9,797 bases of DNA. Origin: Desulfobacterales bacterium (GTDB lineage Bacteria > Desulfobacterota > Desulfobacteria > Desulfobacterales > Desulfosalsimonadaceae). Positions 1-6,698 of the stretch are shown piece after piece (position 1 is the stretch's first letter; each line of letters opens with the position of its first letter). The notes beneath the pieces are model-generated. The model searched no databases and was not told where the DNA came from. It was given only the letters and a program-made list of their open reading frames with translations. Made by a program: the position numbers and the translations under genes. Where the stretch lies: assembly GCA_007135795.1 (NCBI GenBank), contig SLIE01000143.1, positions 1-9,797 on the forward strand. Reading direction: 5' to 3'.

Positions 1-182
1 CCATCGTCCTTCTGGATTTTCCCGTGGTGGAAGTTCATCTCTCCAATATTTACAAACGGGAATCGTTCCGTCACCACTCAATGACGGTGGATGTGGTTAC
101 CGGACAAATCTCCGGGTTGGGAAGTATCGGGTATCTGCTGGCCATGGACGCTATTTATGAACTGGCACGGCCCGTAAAATGA
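1..182 (+). CDS. aroQ: 3-dehydroquinate dehydratase, type II (3' end only)
   Basis: The reading frame entering at base 3 gives 59 residues and ends at TGA 180-182; the 5' part lies outside the window. The visible piece contains [17 protein letters not shown], the hallmark of type II dehydroquinases, where the His-Leu-Ser-Asn segment binds substrate and the following Arg-His-His belongs to the active-site region. It is followed by the usual [16 protein letters not shown] helix. The enzyme is a cytosolic dodecamer of about 145 residues that removes water from 3-dehydroquinate to give 3-dehydroshikimate, step three of the shikimate pathway to aromatic amino acids. The stop overlaps the start of the next gene (ATGA, 179-182), so the two are probably translationally coupled. 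Seen: motif and overlap. Known: family chemistry. Confidence 0.93.
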   Translation, partial: IVLLDFPVVEVHLSNIYKRESFRHHSMTVDVVTGQISGLGSIGYLLAMDAIYELARPVK

Positions 183-1663
183 TTCGCATCCCTTTTTCAG
201 CAAAGGCGTTGAGTGCCGGTTTACTGATCTCCCAGGCAGTATTTTTTCTGTTGATGTTGCGATCGAATTTTATAGTCCATGCCAACCTTGAAGCATTCAT
301 CAACGCCGGTTACCTGACCATTCCCAATGCACTTGTCATGCCCGAATTAACCGGACTGCCCGCGGCATTTTACGGCGCTCTCTTTTTTACGTTTACCATC
401 GGGGCCGGTCTGTGCCTTGCGGCCATGGGACTCGCGTGGATATACAGGCGAGTTTTTAAAGCGAGCCGGTGGTTTCTTATTATTACGATCTGCATTTGGC
501 TCTTGTTGACAATCGCCGTAAACATTGGCGGGTTTTCACTTGCAATCACCGCCGCGCTTGTCATTATACCGCCGTTTGTCTTTTTCTTCGTTTACAGCCG
601 GATGCCTGAGGAGACCGGGTCGCATAATCGTCTCGGCGCGGCACTTCAGGTAATTGTAATTATCCTGATCGCATTTGCCTGGTTTCCCAAGACAGACAAT
701 GACGTTTTCATCGATATCCGGGACCACATTCTGCTAACCAATCCAGCCGGAAAAGCGATCAATCATTTTTATTATCAATACACCCTTTATCCGGCAAAGA
801 TTTTAAAAACGCCAGCCCAGAAACTGATGGCGTCCGCCTGCCTTGACGGGATTGAAGATCAAAACCTCAAATCTGAAATCACGCCTCTTTTAATTGCCCG
901 GGACTATCTCCCCATAAATGATCATGGCCATTGTGATCTATACATATCACAGGAAGGGAACAATCTGCATTTTTCGACTACCGGAAAAACAGTCCTTGAA
1001 TCCTCCCGGACGTCCTTCCTTGCAGCCCCCGGCAGAATTCTTCAGCAATTCTCGGAAAGATCGGATTCCCAATCACATTTTCGAACAATGACGTTTTTCA
1101 GCCTTTTTACCGCCCTGCCCCTTTCCCTGTTCATATTGGTTCATGGGTTTTTCGCAATTTTGCTGTTCATGATCCGTAAGGATTTCACTCGGCATGCCAT
1201 CGCGTCCCTGTTATGCCTCGGTATAGGGGTCGGAACCGTCTTCCCGTTGTATTTTACATCAGATAACGCAATGGGCTCCCCGGTGGAAATCCAGGCGGGG
1301 CTAAGTTCAAATGACTGGCGAGAACAACGTAATGCCTTAAAAGCCGTCCTACATGCTTCCATGGATCCCCTGCAATTTGATATTGATGAGCGAATCTCTT
1401 CAAGTCAATATATTCCGGTTCGGTACTGGTTTGCCTCCGCCCTGGGAAACAGCAGGAATCCAGGTGCGTACAACAGCATGAAGCGGATGCTCGATGATCC
1501 TCACCCGAACGTGGTCTGTATGGCGTACCTTGCCATAGGCAGATCCGGGAGAACACAGGCTATCGATGAAATTAAAAACCGCATCGCCACAAGTGATCAC
1601 TGGTATGTTCAGTGGTATGCATACCGGTCTTTGAGACAACTCGGATGGACACAACAACAATAA
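179..1663 (+). CDS. Polytopic membrane protein with C-terminal HEAT-like repeats, function unknown
   Basis: This gene encodes 494 residues. The ATG at 179 overlaps the aroQ stop. Hydrophobic segments lie near residues 10-30, 62-85, 98-116, 119-138 and 153-170. A mostly soluble stretch (about 171-300) containing three Cys/His-bearing patches follows, then two more membrane segments near 302-332 and 340-360. The last 115 residues (about 375-490) look like HEAT or PBS-lyase-type helical repeats: [37 protein letters not shown] and [15 protein letters not shown], with the spaced Ala/Leu and 'R..A..ALG' pattern of that superfamily. HEAT repeats usually mediate protein-protein contacts, so an inner-membrane protein with a scaffold-like tail is a fair inference. 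I recognise no catalytic motif and no named family for the membrane part. The downstream protease gene starts inside its 3' end, suggesting a coupled pair. It is not obviously related to aromatic biosynthesis despite the overlap with aroQ. Confidence 0.85.
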   Translation: MIRIPFSAKALSAGLLISQAVFFLLMLRSNFIVHANLEAFINAGYLTIPNALVMPELTGLPAAFYGALFFTFTIGAGLCLAAMGLAWIYRRVFKASRWFLIITICIWLLLTIAVNIGGFSLAITAALVIIPPFVFFFVYSRMPEETGSHNRLGAALQVIVIILIAFAWFPKTDNDVFIDIRDHILLTNPAGKAINHFYYQYTLYPAKILKTPAQKLMASACLDGIEDQNLKSEITPLLIARDYLPINDHGHCDLYISQEGNNLHFSTTGKTVLESSRTSFLAAPGRILQQFSERSDSQSHFRTMTFFSLFTALPLSLFILVHGFFAILLFMIRKDFTRHAIASLLCLGIGVGTVFPLYFTSDNAMGSPVEIQAGLSSNDWREQRNALKAVLHASMDPLQFDIDERISSSQYIPVRYWFASALGNSRNPGAYNSMKRMLDDPHPNVVCMAYLAIGRSGRTQAIDEIKNRIATSDHWYVQWYAYRSLRQLGWTQQQ

Positions 1664-2280
1664 GATATGACGGGTTTCCGCTTGCGATAACCCTGATCGG
1701 GATACTGGCACTTGAATTGTTCGCTATGGGCATCCCCATTGCGAATTTATTGATAATCACCGGGAGCGTGCGGGTACTACAGGCATTCTTCATCCTCTAT
1801 ATGATCTCTCATTTTGCCGGGAAAGCCCATATTCCCGGATTGAACCGCAGCACTTGGATAAAAGGTATTGCAAGAGGCCTGGGATGGTCCGCAGTTTTCG
1901 GACTTTTTGCCTTAAGCGCCGGCGCACTCATGTTCGTTGCAGGGATTAACCCGTTTGATATGATCACGATCAGGCTGCCGGCGGATAATGTTCAACTGGT
2001 TCTTTTCTTTTTAGTCGCAGGCTTTATTGGCCCGTTTGCCGAAGAGTTGTTTTTCCGGGGGGTAGTATACGGTTTTTTACGAAAATATGGTATTTTTGCA
2101 GCTATTACCGGCAGTACCGTACTTTTTGTTCTTGCACATTCAGTCGGCGGCATCGCCCTTACCCATCTGATCGGCGGGCTGGTTTTTGCAGCGGCGTACG
2201 AGCATGAAAAAAACATCATAGTACCGATTACGATTCATGTAATGGGCAATCTTGCATTATTTTCAACGGGGATTTTTTAA
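1645..2280 (+). CDS. CPBP family intramembrane glutamic endopeptidase (CAAX protease/bacteriocin-processing type)
   Basis: The product is 211 residues from ATG 1645. A GTG at 1612 in frame would add 11 residues, but those overlap the upstream gene heavily and are not hydrophobic like the family N-terminus. All three CPBP motifs are present: the E-E-x-x-x-R motif in AEELFFRGV (Glu133, Glu134, Arg138), the F-x-x-x-H motif in FVLAHS (Phe161, His165), and the H-x-x-x-N motif in HVMGN (His198, Asn202). Several hydrophobic helices fill the rest, consistent with an integral inner-membrane protease with its active site within the membrane. Family members cleave prenylated proteins in eukaryotes; in bacteria they include bacteriocin-immunity and regulatory proteases, and most substrates are unknown. 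The start lies 19 bases inside the upstream HEAT-repeat gene and no clear Shine-Dalgarno is visible, which favours translational coupling. The partner or substrate may be the upstream membrane protein, but that is only inference from gene order. Confidence 0.9.
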   Translation: MDTTTIRYDGFPLAITLIGILALELFAMGIPIANLLIITGSVRVLQAFFILYMISHFAGKAHIPGLNRSTWIKGIARGLGWSAVFGLFALSAGALMFVAGINPFDMITIRLPADNVQLVLFFLVAGFIGPFAEELFFRGVVYGFLRKYGIFAAITGSTVLFVLAHSVGGIALTHLIGGLVFAAAYEHEKNIIVPITIHVMGNLALFSTGIF

Positions 2281-2474
2281 GTCAGATAATCCAATGGTTG
2301 ATGGCGTCGTAAAAAGTTCCATCTACTTCATTGTCGCATTCGTTCAGCCCACAGACGATTCCCATCTGTGTATGCTTTTTTGAGATGGCTCGTAGCAACT
2401 CCCTCTCAGTCCGACACCCCCACATTACGCCCGCCACATAACCAGCATGAATTGTTTCAAAAAACAAACCCACA

Positions 2475-2522
2475 CCGGGCTATCGCCCGGATCTTATGCC
2501 AGGCGGGAGCCTGGCGCTCCCA
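2475..2522 (-). repeat. Palindromic intergenic repeat, copy A (inverted relative to copy B)
   Basis: Two hairpins lie in tandem. The first is CCGGGC-tatc-GCCCGG at 2475-2490 (6-bp stem). The second is GCCAGGC-ggga-GCCTGGC at 2498-2515 (7-bp stem), followed by GCTCCCA. The reverse complement of 2497-2522 matches copy B (2631-2656) at 23 of 26 positions. The outer CGCCCGG block also recurs in copy B at the same relative side. Two-module palindromes of this sort resemble REP/BIME-type intergenic repeats. Confidence 0.75.
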
Positions 2523-2630
2523 AGTGTGACCCAGGAAACAGGCGTTAAGCCGGCTCTTTGAATACCGTCCCGAGCATCTCCCTTAAAACCCAACAACCAC
2601 AACAATTCCAAGCCCGTACAGCCTCCTCCC

Positions 2631-2680
2631 TGGGAGTGCCAGGCTCTTGCCTGGCACGCCTTTTAAACCGGGCGAAGTCC
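2631..2680 (+). repeat. Palindromic intergenic repeat, copy B, with possible terminator hairpin
   Basis: The core is TGGGAGTGCCAGGC followed by its complement. GTGCCAGGC-tctt-GCCTGGCAC at 2636-2657 forms a 9-bp perfect stem with a 4-base loop. After CGCC comes TTTTAAA, so on the plus strand it could also act as a weak intrinsic terminator for transcripts from the left, although it is about 350 bases past the CPBP stop. CCGGGCGA at 2668-2675 matches, inverted, the outer block of copy A (2483-2490). Spacing between the two modules is 11 bases here and 6 in copy A, so the copies have diverged by an indel. Confidence 0.7.
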
Positions 2681-2766
2681 GCTGTTCCCAGGCAACTTTT
2701 GGTTTTCTTATGATGGTTTATGATCTCTCTGGCTATGTAAAATGACGACCTGCCCTTACTAGATCG

Positions 2767-3879
2767 TCACAGTTTTCCAGTCAGTATTTTAAGCATTCTT
2801 CGGACCGGCTCTGCCGCTCCCCATAAAAGCTGATCTCCCACCGTAAAAACAGTCAGGTACTGCTCGCCTATGTTGAGCTTGCGCATCCTGCCCACCGGGA
2901 TCGTCAAGCTACCCGTCACAGCCGCCGGCGTAAGCGCCTTCAGCGAATCTTCCTTTGTATTTGGAACTACCCTGACCCACTCGTTTGCACTGCTTATCAT
3001 CTGTGTAATATCATCGATGGGGATATCCTTTGTGAGCTTTATGGTCATGGCCTGGCTGTGACACCGCATGGCACCAATACGTGCACAGATGCCGTCAATG
3101 GGAACAGGCGTTTTGTTTTGCAGGATCTTGTTGGTTTCGGAAAACCCTTTCCACTCCTCTTTGGTCTGACCATTCTCCATTGCAGCGTCGATCCAGGGCA
3201 GAAGGCTTCCGGCAAGTGGCGCCCCGAAATACCTGGTTTCGAATTCATTTGAATTCATTGTACTGAGCACATTGCGGTCCAGCTCAAGTATCGAGTTTGC
3301 GGGATCACAAAGCATCGCTTCGGCTTTTTTGCCGATCATGCACATCTGGGAAACAAGTTCCTGCATGTTTTTAGCCCCTGCCCCCGAAGCCGCCTGGTAC
3401 GTCATGGAAGTCATCCACTCAACATGGTTATTCTGAAAAAGCGTCCCAATTGCCATCAACATCAGGCTCACCGTGCAATTTCCACCAATAAAATCTTTGA
3501 CTCCTTTTGAAATGGCCTGATCGATAACATTACGGTTAACGGGGTCCAGAACAATGATGCTGTCATCTTTCATTCGCAATGCAGAAGCAGCGTCAAGCCA
3601 GTAGCCTTTCCAACCGGATTCCCTGAGTTGCGGATAAACCTTATTGGTATAATCACTCCCCTGGCAAGTTAAAATAATGTCCATGCCGGAAAGAAATCTC
3701 AGATCATGAGCGTCTGCCACAGGTGGTACGTCCATGCCGATGTCCGGACTTTTTTCACCCGCCTGTGAAGTAGAGGCAAAAAACAGCTCAAGCCCGGCAA
3801 AATCGTTTTCTTCCTTCATTCTCGATGTTAAAACGGATCCTACCATACCCCGGTATCCAATAAATGCAACTTTCTGCAT
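2767..3879 (-). CDS. asd: Aspartate-semialdehyde dehydrogenase (E. coli type)
   Basis: The gene encodes 370 residues, against 367 in E. coli. The enzyme reduces L-aspartyl-4-phosphate to L-aspartate-4-semialdehyde with NADPH and releases phosphate, the branch-point step to lysine/diaminopimelate, threonine and methionine. The N-terminal nucleotide fold begins FIGYRGMVGS (residues 6-15). The nucleophile is Cys135 in GGNCTVSLML, and the acid/base His274 sits in IGAMRCHSQA, both at the same numbers as in the E. coli enzyme as I recall it. The conserved end TVGDQLLWGAAEPVRRML is also present. I start at ATG 3879 because AGAGGA lies six bases upstream of it and MQKVAFIG aligns with the family start; an in-frame TTG at 3885 would sit on that spacing. 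The gene stands alone, with convergent and divergent neighbours, and has its own probable promoter. It is complete, with no visible lesion. Confidence 0.97.
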   Translation of the reverse strand: MQKVAFIGYRGMVGSVLTSRMKEENDFAGLELFFASTSQAGEKSPDIGMDVPPVADAHDLRFLSGMDIILTCQGSDYTNKVYPQLRESGWKGYWLDAASALRMKDDSIIVLDPVNRNVIDQAISKGVKDFIGGNCTVSLMLMAIGTLFQNNHVEWMTSMTYQAASGAGAKNMQELVSQMCMIGKKAEAMLCDPANSILELDRNVLSTMNSNEFETRYFGAPLAGSLLPWIDAAMENGQTKEEWKGFSETNKILQNKTPVPIDGICARIGAMRCHSQAMTIKLTKDIPIDDITQMISSANEWVRVVPNTKEDSLKALTPAAVTGSLTIPVGRMRKLNIGEQYLTVFTVGDQLLWGAAEPVRRMLKILTGKL

Positions 3880-3885
3880 GATCAA

Positions 3886-3892
3886 TCCTCTT
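3886..3892 (-). promoter_or_regulatory. Shine-Dalgarno site of asd
   Basis: Read on the minus strand this is AAGAGGA followed by TTGATC and then ATG (3879). The six-base spacing fits the ATG start and rules against the TTG codon at 3885. Confidence 0.7.
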
Positions 3893-3901
3893 TTTGGAAA
3901 A

Positions 3902-3907
3902 ATTATA
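3902..3907 (-). promoter_or_regulatory. Candidate -10 box of the asd promoter
   Basis: On the minus strand the sequence is a perfect TATAAT, 22 bases before the asd ATG. A -35-like TTTACG lies 15 bases upstream, which is weak and short-spaced. If it is used, the transcript would start near 3895 with a very short leader that still includes the Shine-Dalgarno sequence. Confidence 0.35.
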
Positions 3908-3947
3908 CATGTTTGATAATGTCGTAAACGTCCAGGTGTAATTAACT

Positions 3948-3987
3948 TTGTGGATCTCTGTATTCTCTGTTGTGGATCTTGCTGTAT
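3948..3987. repeat. 10-bp direct repeat with 22-bp period upstream of asd
   Basis: TTGTGGATCT occurs at 3948-3957 and again at 3970-3979, and each is followed shortly by CTGTAT (3958-3963 and 3982-3987). The 22-bp period places both copies on about the same DNA face. They lie 41-80 bases upstream of the candidate asd -10 box, a usual position for an activator, so an operator is possible but unproven. Confidence 0.5.
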
Positions 3988-4283
3988 CTATGTCTTAAAC
4001 ATATGCATCTCGTTTCAGTACGAATTTCCGGTTGCCCTTTAAAATGCCAGACGATTTGAAAAAAACGATAATTATTAGTATAACATTCATAATTTGTTAA
4101 TAAAATTCAATTCTAAGATTCTCAATGGGGTGTTATTTTTTTATGGACTTATATTGATCTTTATTATAGAAAATACACTATAAACATATCTCATCTAACA
4201 AAGCCCGTGTGATAATCGTCTGGTGTTTTCATACAGGTTTTTCTTTTATCCTGTCAACGCCTATTGAATTATTCAACCACACC
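3988..4283. other. AT-rich divergent intergenic region between asd and gspF
   Basis: No gene is visible. The stretch from about 4055 to 4200 is clearly richer in A and T than the surrounding genes. An open frame joins gspF from a GTG at 4209, but its first 25 residues do not resemble a GspF N-terminus. A weak sigma-70-like candidate for gspF is TTGATC (4154-4159) with TATAAA (4179-4184), spaced 19 bases. I see no riboswitch or clear operator. Confidence 0.55.
4154..4184 (+). promoter_or_regulatory. Weak candidate promoter for gspF
   Basis: TTGATC (4 of 6 to the -35 consensus) and TATAAA (5 of 6 to the -10 consensus) are separated by 19 bases, longer than the ideal 17. The region is so AT-rich that such matches are expected by chance, so this is only a candidate. 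Confidence 0.2.
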
Positions 4284-5513
4284 ATGCCCATATACGAATA
4301 CAAAGCATTTACCGTCAAGGGGAAAAACGTAACCAATGTAATCGAGGCTGAAAACGTCGCCAGCGCGCGCCAGAGACTGCGCGCAGCGCAAGTGTTTCCA
4401 GTATCCATTAAAGAGGTGTACGACTCCGCTGCCAAAAAAAAATCCCGGCTTACGGGGCTTTTTCATTCTTTTTCCTCAAAAGTGAGCTCTGCTGAACTGG
4501 CCCTGATCACCAGGCAACTGGCAACCCTTGTAGGTGCAGGATTCCCGTTGGTGTCAGCGCTGCAAACACTTATACCGCAAGCCTATTCAAACAGGCTGAA
4601 GCAGGTTCTTTCACAAATAAAGGATGCCATCGAAGGGGGCAGCAGTTTTGCCGGCGCCCTTTCCCAGTACCCGGATATATTTTCGGATATTTACATTAAC
4701 ATGGTCAAGTCCGGCGAATCTTCCGGAACCCTTGAAATTGTATTGAACCGACTGGCGGATATCAGTGAACGGCAACAGGCCCTCAGTCATAAAATCAAAT
4801 CAGCAATGGCCTACCCTATTTTGATGTTTTTCGTGGGCACATTGATCCTTGTTTTTCTCCTGACCTATATCGTTCCAACAATTACCTCCATGTTTGATGA
4901 CATGGACCAGGTATTGCCGCTTCCAACCATTATCCTCATCGGGGTTAGCGATTATCTGAAGGCTTACTGGTGGATCTTTTTCATCGCCGCGTTTGTCGGA
5001 ATCATAGGACTAAAAGAATTTATAAAGACGGAAAAAGGGCGTTATTGGTATGACAGGGTCATTTTATCACTTCCCCTGGTGGGTGGATTGATACAAAAGC
5101 TTGCAACAGGAAGGTTTGCAAGAACTTTAGGCTCTCTTCTGGAAAACGGTGTGTCACTTATGGCGGCTCTCGATATTGTCAAAAACATCGTCGGCAACCG
5201 TTTGATCGCGGATGCCATTGATAATGCGGCAATGTCGGTGGAAAAAGGCGGAAACCTTTCAAAGCCGCTCGAGGAATCGAATCTTTTTCCTCATATTTCG
5301 GTTCAGATGATAAAGGTTGGCGAAAACAGCGGCCAACTGGAACCAATGCTGGGAAAAATTGCAGATATCTATGAAAACGAGGTCGAGTCAACTATTTCTT
5401 CAATGACCTCTATGCTTGAACCGTTGATCATCCTTTTTATGGCCGTCATCGTGGGATTTATCGTGCTGGCAATCTGCCTTCCCATATTCGAAATGAACAT
5501 GCTGGTCGGTTGA
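4284..5513 (+). CDS. gspF: Type II secretion system inner-membrane platform protein GspF
   Basis: The product is 409 residues from ATG 4284, close to the usual GspF length of about 400. MPIYEYKAFTVKGKNV is the typical family N-terminus, so I prefer this start over GTG 4209, although no Shine-Dalgarno precedes it. Two T2SSF repeats are visible. The first spans about 72-195, with ELALITRQLATLVGAGFPL and MVKSGESSGTLEIVL. The second spans about 275-397, with RFARTLGSLLENGVSLMAAL and MIKVGENSGQLEPML. Membrane helices lie near 178-200, 226-244 and 378-400, and the end LPIFEMNMLVG is the T2SS-type C-terminus. GspF sits in the inner membrane with GspL/GspM/GspC and couples the GspE ATPase to pseudopilus assembly. 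The PilC family of type IV pili is homologous, but the ending and the nearby gspD and gspE favour T2SS. The gene is on the strand opposite to gspDE, an unusual arrangement. Confidence 0.93.
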   Translation: MPIYEYKAFTVKGKNVTNVIEAENVASARQRLRAAQVFPVSIKEVYDSAAKKKSRLTGLFHSFSSKVSSAELALITRQLATLVGAGFPLVSALQTLIPQAYSNRLKQVLSQIKDAIEGGSSFAGALSQYPDIFSDIYINMVKSGESSGTLEIVLNRLADISERQQALSHKIKSAMAYPILMFFVGTLILVFLLTYIVPTITSMFDDMDQVLPLPTIILIGVSDYLKAYWWIFFIAAFVGIIGLKEFIKTEKGRYWYDRVILSLPLVGGLIQKLATGRFARTLGSLLENGVSLMAALDIVKNIVGNRLIADAIDNAAMSVEKGGNLSKPLEESNLFPHISVQMIKVGENSGQLEPMLGKIADIYENEVESTISSMTSMLEPLIILFMAVIVGFIVLAICLPIFEMNMLVG

Positions 5514-5518
5514 TCGGA

Positions 5519-5690
5519 GACGGGGCTGAACAAGCTTAAAGTAGGGTAAAAGTCCCGTGATTCGGCAAGATGTAATCTGATCTATAAGAGGTGCGGCAGT
5601 TGCACAAGGGCGGATGAAACCCGTCCTTGTTTACAGGGAGGAAGCCTTCGGAAGTGCGGAGGTTTAAACGTGACATCATCATGCCAGCAA
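5519..5690 (+). mobile_element. Structured RNA-like segment, probably a group II intron 5' (domain I) fragment
   Basis: This non-coding stretch lies between convergent gspF and the TPR gene. It has the look of group II intron domain I: GTAGGGTAAAAGTCCCGTGA (5541-5560), comparable to the GGGTGAAAGTCCC element of many introns; a GTGC-ggcagtt-GCAC mini-hairpin (5591-5605); a 10-bp stem at 5604-5613/5621-5630 closing a 7-base loop ATGAAAC; then TTACAGGGAGGAAGCCTTCGG and GTGCGGAGGTTTAAACGTGAC. No intron-encoded reverse transcriptase, domain V or 3' end follows, because the next gene begins at once. It is therefore a truncated relic if it is an intron at all. The assignment rests on remembered resemblance, not on a covariance search; another structured RNA or a transposon end is possible. 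The strong hairpin lacks a T-run, so it is a poor intrinsic terminator on either strand. Confidence 0.42.
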
Positions 5691-5708
5691 TTTTATATCT
5701 ATAAACAG

Positions 5709-6674
5709 CTAAAACCGAAAGTTCAAGGTCAGTGCCAAACCTTTCGGCTGGAACTGCAGTCCCAAAAAAGGACGGTTTGGCGGTTCAGGCATACCTTGGC
5801 GAAGATCGGTAACAAACTCATCGTACGTATCCCTGTTGTATTTGTGCGCCGCCCCGACTGAACCGTAGATACTGCCGGAATAAAAACCGGCCGCCACAAA
5901 TGACAATATGGATCCCATGAAATACAAGTGATTGTCAAAACTCTCGTACGCCGCCCCGGCAAATGCCGTGGTGAAAAGAAAAGATACCCAGGCATCCCGG
6001 TATCTTTCCGTATACAGATAACCGCCACCGGGTATAATTGCAAAAATACCTGCGGCAGTCGGGCTTTTTGTAGGAAGCGTCTCGATATCGTCCAACCGGT
6101 TTAACAAGTAATCCAATTGGTAAACATCTCGCCTGTCCTCACTGATCTCGGTCAATGCCCTGCGTGCCGATGCATGATCCCGTTGTTCCAGCAGCAACCA
6201 TCCAATACCGTATAAAGCCCGGTCTTTTATATCCGGGTCAACACCTTCACGGGTAAGCATGCTCAGCCTGAAAAGAGCACCCGAATGGTTGTTTTGGCGT
6301 CGGTCACTTTCAGCCGCCATGAATAATGCTTCGATCGCATAATCATTATCATCATAGCGTCTTACGAGAGATTCAAAGGTTTCGACAGCTTGGTTGTAAC
6401 GCCCCTGATTGAAATACGACATGCCGGTATAAAACATGGCTTCCGGGGCCCGCCTGTCAGTTGGATAATGAAAGACGAAACGCTCAAATTCGGTAATAGC
6501 GCTATCATATGATCCGCGTTCATAAGCATTTTCGGCAAAGTCGAACATTTGATCCGCGTTGAGCACATTGCCTTCCGCAGCAACCCCTCCGGTTACAAGG
6601 GCGCATACCGATAAAAAGACGGTTGCAATAACCGCTTTTCGAAAGATGCCTGCAGGTTTAACCCTTTTTATCAT
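5709..6674 (-). CDS. Exported TPR-repeat protein with hydrophobic C-terminal domain
   Basis: The gene encodes 321 residues. A basic N-terminus and hydrophobic core (about 11-30) end in GGVAA|EG, a good signal-peptidase I site after Ala33, so the mature protein is outside the cytoplasm. TPR-like helical pairs follow at about 42-75 (AYERGSYDSAITEFERFVFHYP), 78-111 (AMFYTGMSYFNQGRYNQAVE) and weaker ones to about 190, in the style of BamD/CpoB periplasmic TPR proteins. After a linker comes a Gly-rich hydrophobic domain (about 205-275) that starts IPGGGYLYTERYRDAW, a pattern I associate with DUF5683-like or YidD-neighbour TPR proteins in delta-type bacteria. It ends LALTLNFRF, a phenylalanine-terminated beta-strand like the last strand of outer-membrane proteins. 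The start lies 24 bases after the gspE stop, with GGAG ten bases upstream of the ATG. Co-transcription with gspDE suggests a secretion-related or envelope role, but the function is unknown. Confidence 0.85.
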   Translation of the reverse strand: MIKRVKPAGIFRKAVIATVFLSVCALVTGGVAAEGNVLNADQMFDFAENAYERGSYDSAITEFERFVFHYPTDRRAPEAMFYTGMSYFNQGRYNQAVETFESLVRRYDDNDYAIEALFMAAESDRRQNNHSGALFRLSMLTREGVDPDIKDRALYGIGWLLLEQRDHASARRALTEISEDRRDVYQLDYLLNRLDDIETLPTKSPTAAGIFAIIPGGGYLYTERYRDAWVSFLFTTAFAGAAYESFDNHLYFMGSILSFVAAGFYSGSIYGSVGAAHKYNRDTYDEFVTDLRQGMPEPPNRPFLGLQFQPKGLALTLNFRF

Positions 6675-6698
6675 TATCGACCCACTCCCTTGCTTTTT

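Larger units (their letters stand above)
2281..2766. other. Convergent intergenic spacer (486 bp) with inverted repeat copies
   Basis: The spacer lies between the ends of the CPBP gene (+) and asd (-). I see no credible gene. It carries two inverted copies of a palindromic repeat (listed separately) about 108 bases apart. A 63-codon frame on the minus strand (2282-2473, GTG start) lacks a ribosome binding site and recognisable family features. The first bases contain TTGATGGCGTCGTAAAAAGTT (2303-2323), whose complement reads as an ACTTTTTACGACGCCATCAA-type string that might itself be a dispersed repeat; this cannot be tested from one copy. The rest, 2523-2630 and 2685-2766, shows nothing I can assign. 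Confidence 0.7.

Noticed and set aside
1612..1644. GTG start adding 11 residues to the CPBP protease
   Set aside because: The extra residues overlap the upstream gene by 52 bases, have no Shine-Dalgarno sequence and do not look like the family N-terminus; ATG 1645 is preferred.
2282..2473. Minus-strand 63-codon frame as a gene
   Set aside because: GTG start without a ribosome site, no recognisable family, and it lies in a repeat-containing spacer. Kept only as a finding.
5604..5640. Intrinsic terminator for gspF or the gsp operon
   Set aside because: The hairpin is strong (10 bp), but no T-run follows it on either strand; it is better explained as part of the structured RNA-like segment.
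5514..5690. Cobalamin, c-di-GMP or other metabolite riboswitch
   Set aside because: The known core boxes of these classes are not present, and the segment lies downstream of gspF, convergent with the next gene, so it leads no gene.
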